Positions 10,312 to 12,130 of a stretch of 12,130 bases of DNA are shown in pieces. How positions within the stretch are numbered: position 1 is the stretch's first letter; every line of letters starts with the position of its first letter. Below the pieces are notes generated by a model. That model saw nothing but the letters and a program-made list of their open reading frames with translations. It searched no databases and was not told the DNA's origin. Location: contig JNEM01010413.1 of the NCBI GenBank assembly GCA_000697335.1, positions 1-12,130 on the forward strand. The letters are read 5' to 3'. Position numbers and translations under genes: made by a program. Origin of the DNA: Conidiobolus incongruus B7586. Taxonomy: Eukaryota > Entomophthoromycota > Entomophthoromycetes > Entomophthorales > Conidiobolaceae.

Positions 10312-10711
10312 TATAAGTATAGTGGTAATTAAGCTAATATAATATAGAGGAAAACTTAATATAAAAGTAATGTGGTGTAGAATATAGTAATATAATGTGG
10401 CTGTAGTGTGCAAGTGTAAATAAAGTTTAATTAAGCTTCAAATTAGGATGAGTCACTGATATATTAAGATTTATATTTGGTAGTGTTAATATCCTATAAT
10501 ATCAATAAAATGTAGTCTCAATTTTAAAAATAGTGTAAAAGTAGAAAATAATAACAATTAAGAAGAAAAAAGAAGAACCTAGTTTATTAGATAATTTAAT
10601 ATTATTTATACAATTAATTTAATTATATAAGTATAAATTAATTATATAATTTATAGTTAATTGGATTATATGAAAGTATATATAAGAATTTAAAAAATTA
10701 ATCTCTTAACA
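10312..10711 (-). repeat. E2 5' LTR
   Basis: 400 bp, starting TATAAGTATA and ending CTCTTAACA on the plus strand. It aligns without gaps to 4593-4992 with about 33 differences, nearly all transitions. It is followed directly by the AAACT duplication and the resumed E1 integrase text. Confidence 0.93.
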
Positions 10712-10716
10712 AAACT
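10712..10716. repeat. Target site duplication of E2 (right copy, AAACT)
   Basis: Second copy of the duplication at 4588-4592. E1 sequence resumes here. Confidence 0.93.
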
Positions 10717-11110
10717 AATAAACTCACTGAAAAAACTATTAAAACCTTAAAGCAAAAGATTAGAGCCTATATTAACACTAATCAATTAAATTAAAATGCT
10801 TATATCTACCAACTTTAATATTTATTCAACACCTCTATTAATAAATCAACAGGTTTTAGCTTTTATTTCATTAATTATAATAAACATCTTAACTTAATAA
10901 TTACTCTAAAACTTTAAATCAACTTACTTTTAAATATTGTTGAATTTTAATCTAATATCAAACATATTAATTCCCTTATCAAATTTAACTTAGAAGAAAA
11001 TTAAAAGATTATAGAATAACAATACTTAAAGTTATTTAGAAACCCTCTTAAATATAAAACTAGTATGTTTATATACTTAGAATAATTTGCTTTTAAACCT
11101 ACCCTACTTA
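10717..11110 (+). pseudogene. E1 pol: integrase remains, rest of core and C-terminal part
   Basis: Continuation of the domain cut at 4592. The text begins with an N-K-L-T-E-K-T-I-K-T-L stretch corresponding to the block after the conserved Y-H-P-Q-T-x-G segment that holds the catalytic glutamate. KSTGFSFYF near 10843-10869 follows, resembling the H-x-S-T-G-x-S-P-F block of Ty3/gypsy integrases. The rest runs toward the chromodomain. It is broken at many points. Confidence 0.83.
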
Positions 11111-11310
11111 AATCTAGCTTAAATCCCAAATACTTACCATTATATTATAATCCCTATAAAATTTAATCTATTAATTTAAATTTTGAAAATATTACTTTAG
11201 AATTACTTCTAACTTTGAGGATCAACTTTACCTTTCACATATCTAAAATTAAACCATATTTTGAAGATTTTAACACTTTTCCTAATTGATTAAAAATCTT
11301 AAAACTAGAT

Positions 11311-11465
11311 CCAATTATTAATTAAGATAGAGAAGAAGAATATTATGTTGATTACATAATTAAGTTTAAATCTGTTAGGAATAAACTTTATTTTTATGTA
11401 AAATAGATGGGTTATCTTATTAAAGAAGTTATATAAGAACCTCTAGAAAATATTAAGAATACTTT
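11311..11465 (+). pseudogene. E1 pol: chromodomain remains
   Basis: The frame around 11332-11391 reads EEEYYVDYIIKFK and then LYFYVK, followed by a M-G-Y-L/E-P-L-E-N-I-type ending. This is the pattern of a chromodomain: a first aromatic-rich strand (Y-x-V-D-x-I), a second strand (x-Y-x-V-K-W-x-G-Y) and a final helix beginning W-E-P-x-x-N. Its place after integrase and just before the 3' LTR is diagnostic of chromoviruses. In working members it reads histone H3 lysine-9 methylation. The copy is broken. Confidence 0.82.
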
Positions 11466-11523
11466 AACTTATTATACCTATTTGCAAAAAATTAAAGAGT
11501 GTGTCTCCTTTAAAAAACCTACT

Positions 11524-11530
11524 GGGGGAG
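11524..11530 (+). other. E1 polypurine tract
   Basis: GGGGGAG directly before the 3' LTR, the plus-strand primer position. It is the longest G run I see in the window. It matches GGGGAG of E2 (4993-4998, minus). Confidence 0.82.
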
Positions 11531-11928
11531 TATTAAAAGACTAGTTCTTTAAATTCTTATATATACTTTTATATAATCTAATTAACTATAAATTATATGA
11601 TTAATTTATACTTATATAGTTAAATTAATTATATAAATAGTATTAAATTATCTGATAAATTAGGTTCTTCTTTTTCTTCTCAATTCTTACTATTTTTTAC
11701 TTTTACACTATTTTTAAAATTGAGACTATATTTTATCAATATTGTAGGATATTGGCATTACCTAATATAAATCTTAATATATCAGTGACTCATCTTAGTT
11801 TGAAGCTTAATTAAACTTTGTTTACACTTGCACACTACAGCCATGTTATATTACCATGTTCTGTGTATACTACTTTTATATTAAGTCTTCCTCTACACTA
11901 TATTAGTTTAACTACCACTACACTTACA
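11531..11928 (+). repeat. E1 3' LTR
   Basis: About 398 bp, from TATTAAAAG to CACTTACA. The right end keeps the family terminus CACTTACA and is followed directly by TATTA, the E1 target duplication. The TATA-like box recurs at 11632-11640. It differs from the 5' LTR at about 48 sites by hand count, almost all transitions, plus a 2-bp length change in a pyrimidine run. Confidence 0.93.
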
Positions 11929-11933
11929 TATTA
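11929..11933. repeat. Target site duplication of E1 (right copy, TATTA)
   Basis: Second copy of TATTA at 97-101, directly after the E1 3' LTR. Confidence 0.8.
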
Positions 11934-12130
11934 AATTATAAATATAAGATATAAAATTAAAGTTATTTAATTTTTTATATATAACCTAAATAACTCTAAA
12001 TTATATTAATTAAAATTAAATTATATATTTATGATATATTATTTATTAATAATAAAATATATATACCTATATTTAATTATTTATAATTTATTAACTATAA
12101 TATTAAATTTTAATTTTTAATTTAGAAAAA
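11934..12130. other. AT-rich 3' flank, no gene
   Basis: Extremely AT-rich, poorer in G and C than the elements; 12001-12060 holds a single G and no C. It has no LTR-family similarity, no RNA gene and no open frame of interest. It is the continuation of the target DNA seen at 1-96. Confidence 0.6.

Larger units (their letters stand above)
4593..10711 (-). mobile_element. E2: nested Ty3/gypsy chromovirus, fossil, minus strand
   Basis: Second copy of the same family, inserted in reverse into the integrase region of E1. Its 3' LTR is 4593-4992 and its 5' LTR 10312-10711; the polypurine tract abuts the former and the primer-binding site the latter. Without the solo LTR inside it, its length is about 5.7 kb, within about 12 bp of E1. 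Gag, protease, reverse transcriptase, RNase H, integrase and chromodomain regions occur in the same order and spacing. Its LTRs differ at about 33 of 400 positions by hand count, 31 of them transitions, so it is less mutated than E1, as its nested place predicts. It is broken at very many points and cannot function. Confidence 0.93.
102..11928 (+). mobile_element. E1: outer Ty3/gypsy chromovirus, fossil, interrupted by E2
   Basis: This is an LTR retrotransposon of the Ty3/gypsy (Metaviridae) chromovirus type on the plus strand. It has two direct LTRs (102-497 and 11531-11928), a primer-binding-site candidate after the first, a polypurine tract before the second, and gag-pol remains between them. 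The body is split by E2 (4593-10711); without E2 and its duplicated target the element is about 5.7 kb, a normal length for the group. Pol order is protease, reverse transcriptase, RNase H, integrase, chromodomain; integrase after RNase H defines Ty3/gypsy. It is broken throughout by a large number of changes and has no usable reading frame. Its two LTRs differ at about 48 of 396 positions by hand count, all but about one being transitions. It is the oldest of the three insertions. Confidence 0.93.

Noticed and set aside
1-12130. Mitochondrial or other organelle DNA because of high A+T
   Set aside because: No rRNA, tRNA or respiratory gene is visible, and nested LTR retrotransposons with 5-bp duplications are nuclear.
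1-12130. CRISPR array, tandem repeat array or bacterial system
   Set aside because: No short regularly spaced repeats were seen. All repeats are explained by the LTRs, the element bodies and their target duplications.

Overview
The window is a very AT-rich stretch (roughly 20% G+C by spot counts, lower in the two flanks) made almost entirely of dead LTR retrotransposons. I found no host gene, no RNA gene and no intact open frame. The elements are Ty3/gypsy-type (Metaviridae) and carry a chromodomain at the end of pol, so they are chromoviruses. Differences between copies are almost all transitions, and I saw no CpG dinucleotide anywhere in the 12,130 bases. This is what repeat-induced point mutation (RIP) or a related cytosine-mutating genome defence leaves behind. 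The most likely source is an AT-rich heterochromatic block of a filamentous fungus. That is an inference from the mutation style and element type; the window has no host gene to confirm it.

Layout: (1) 1-96 is AT-rich flank. (2) Element E1, plus strand, spans 102-11928 with LTRs at 102-497 and 11531-11928, flanked by the 5-bp target duplication TATTA. (3) Element E2, same family, minus strand, lies inside E1's integrase region at 4593-10711, with LTRs at 4593-4992 and 10312-10711 and target duplication AAACT. (4) A third insertion, now a solo LTR of the same family at 7481-7879 (minus), sits inside E2's reverse transcriptase region with a near-perfect 5-bp duplication (GATAA/GATGA). (5) 11934-12130 is AT-rich flank. 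With insertions subtracted, both elements are about 5.7 kb and almost perfectly colinear.

Both elements show the order LTR, primer-binding site, gag with a zinc-knuckle-like stretch, protease, reverse transcriptase, RNase H, integrase, chromodomain, polypurine tract, LTR. Both are fossils with a great many breaks throughout and cannot work by themselves. The order of events is clear: E1 first, E2 into E1, the third copy into E2, followed by loss of its body by LTR-LTR recombination. LTR divergence agrees (about 12% in E1, 8% in E2), but nearly all of it is transitions, so it cannot be read as a clock. I found no new biological system. The points worth following are the self-nesting of a chromodomain element, the complete absence of CpG, and the large inverted arrangement it created.
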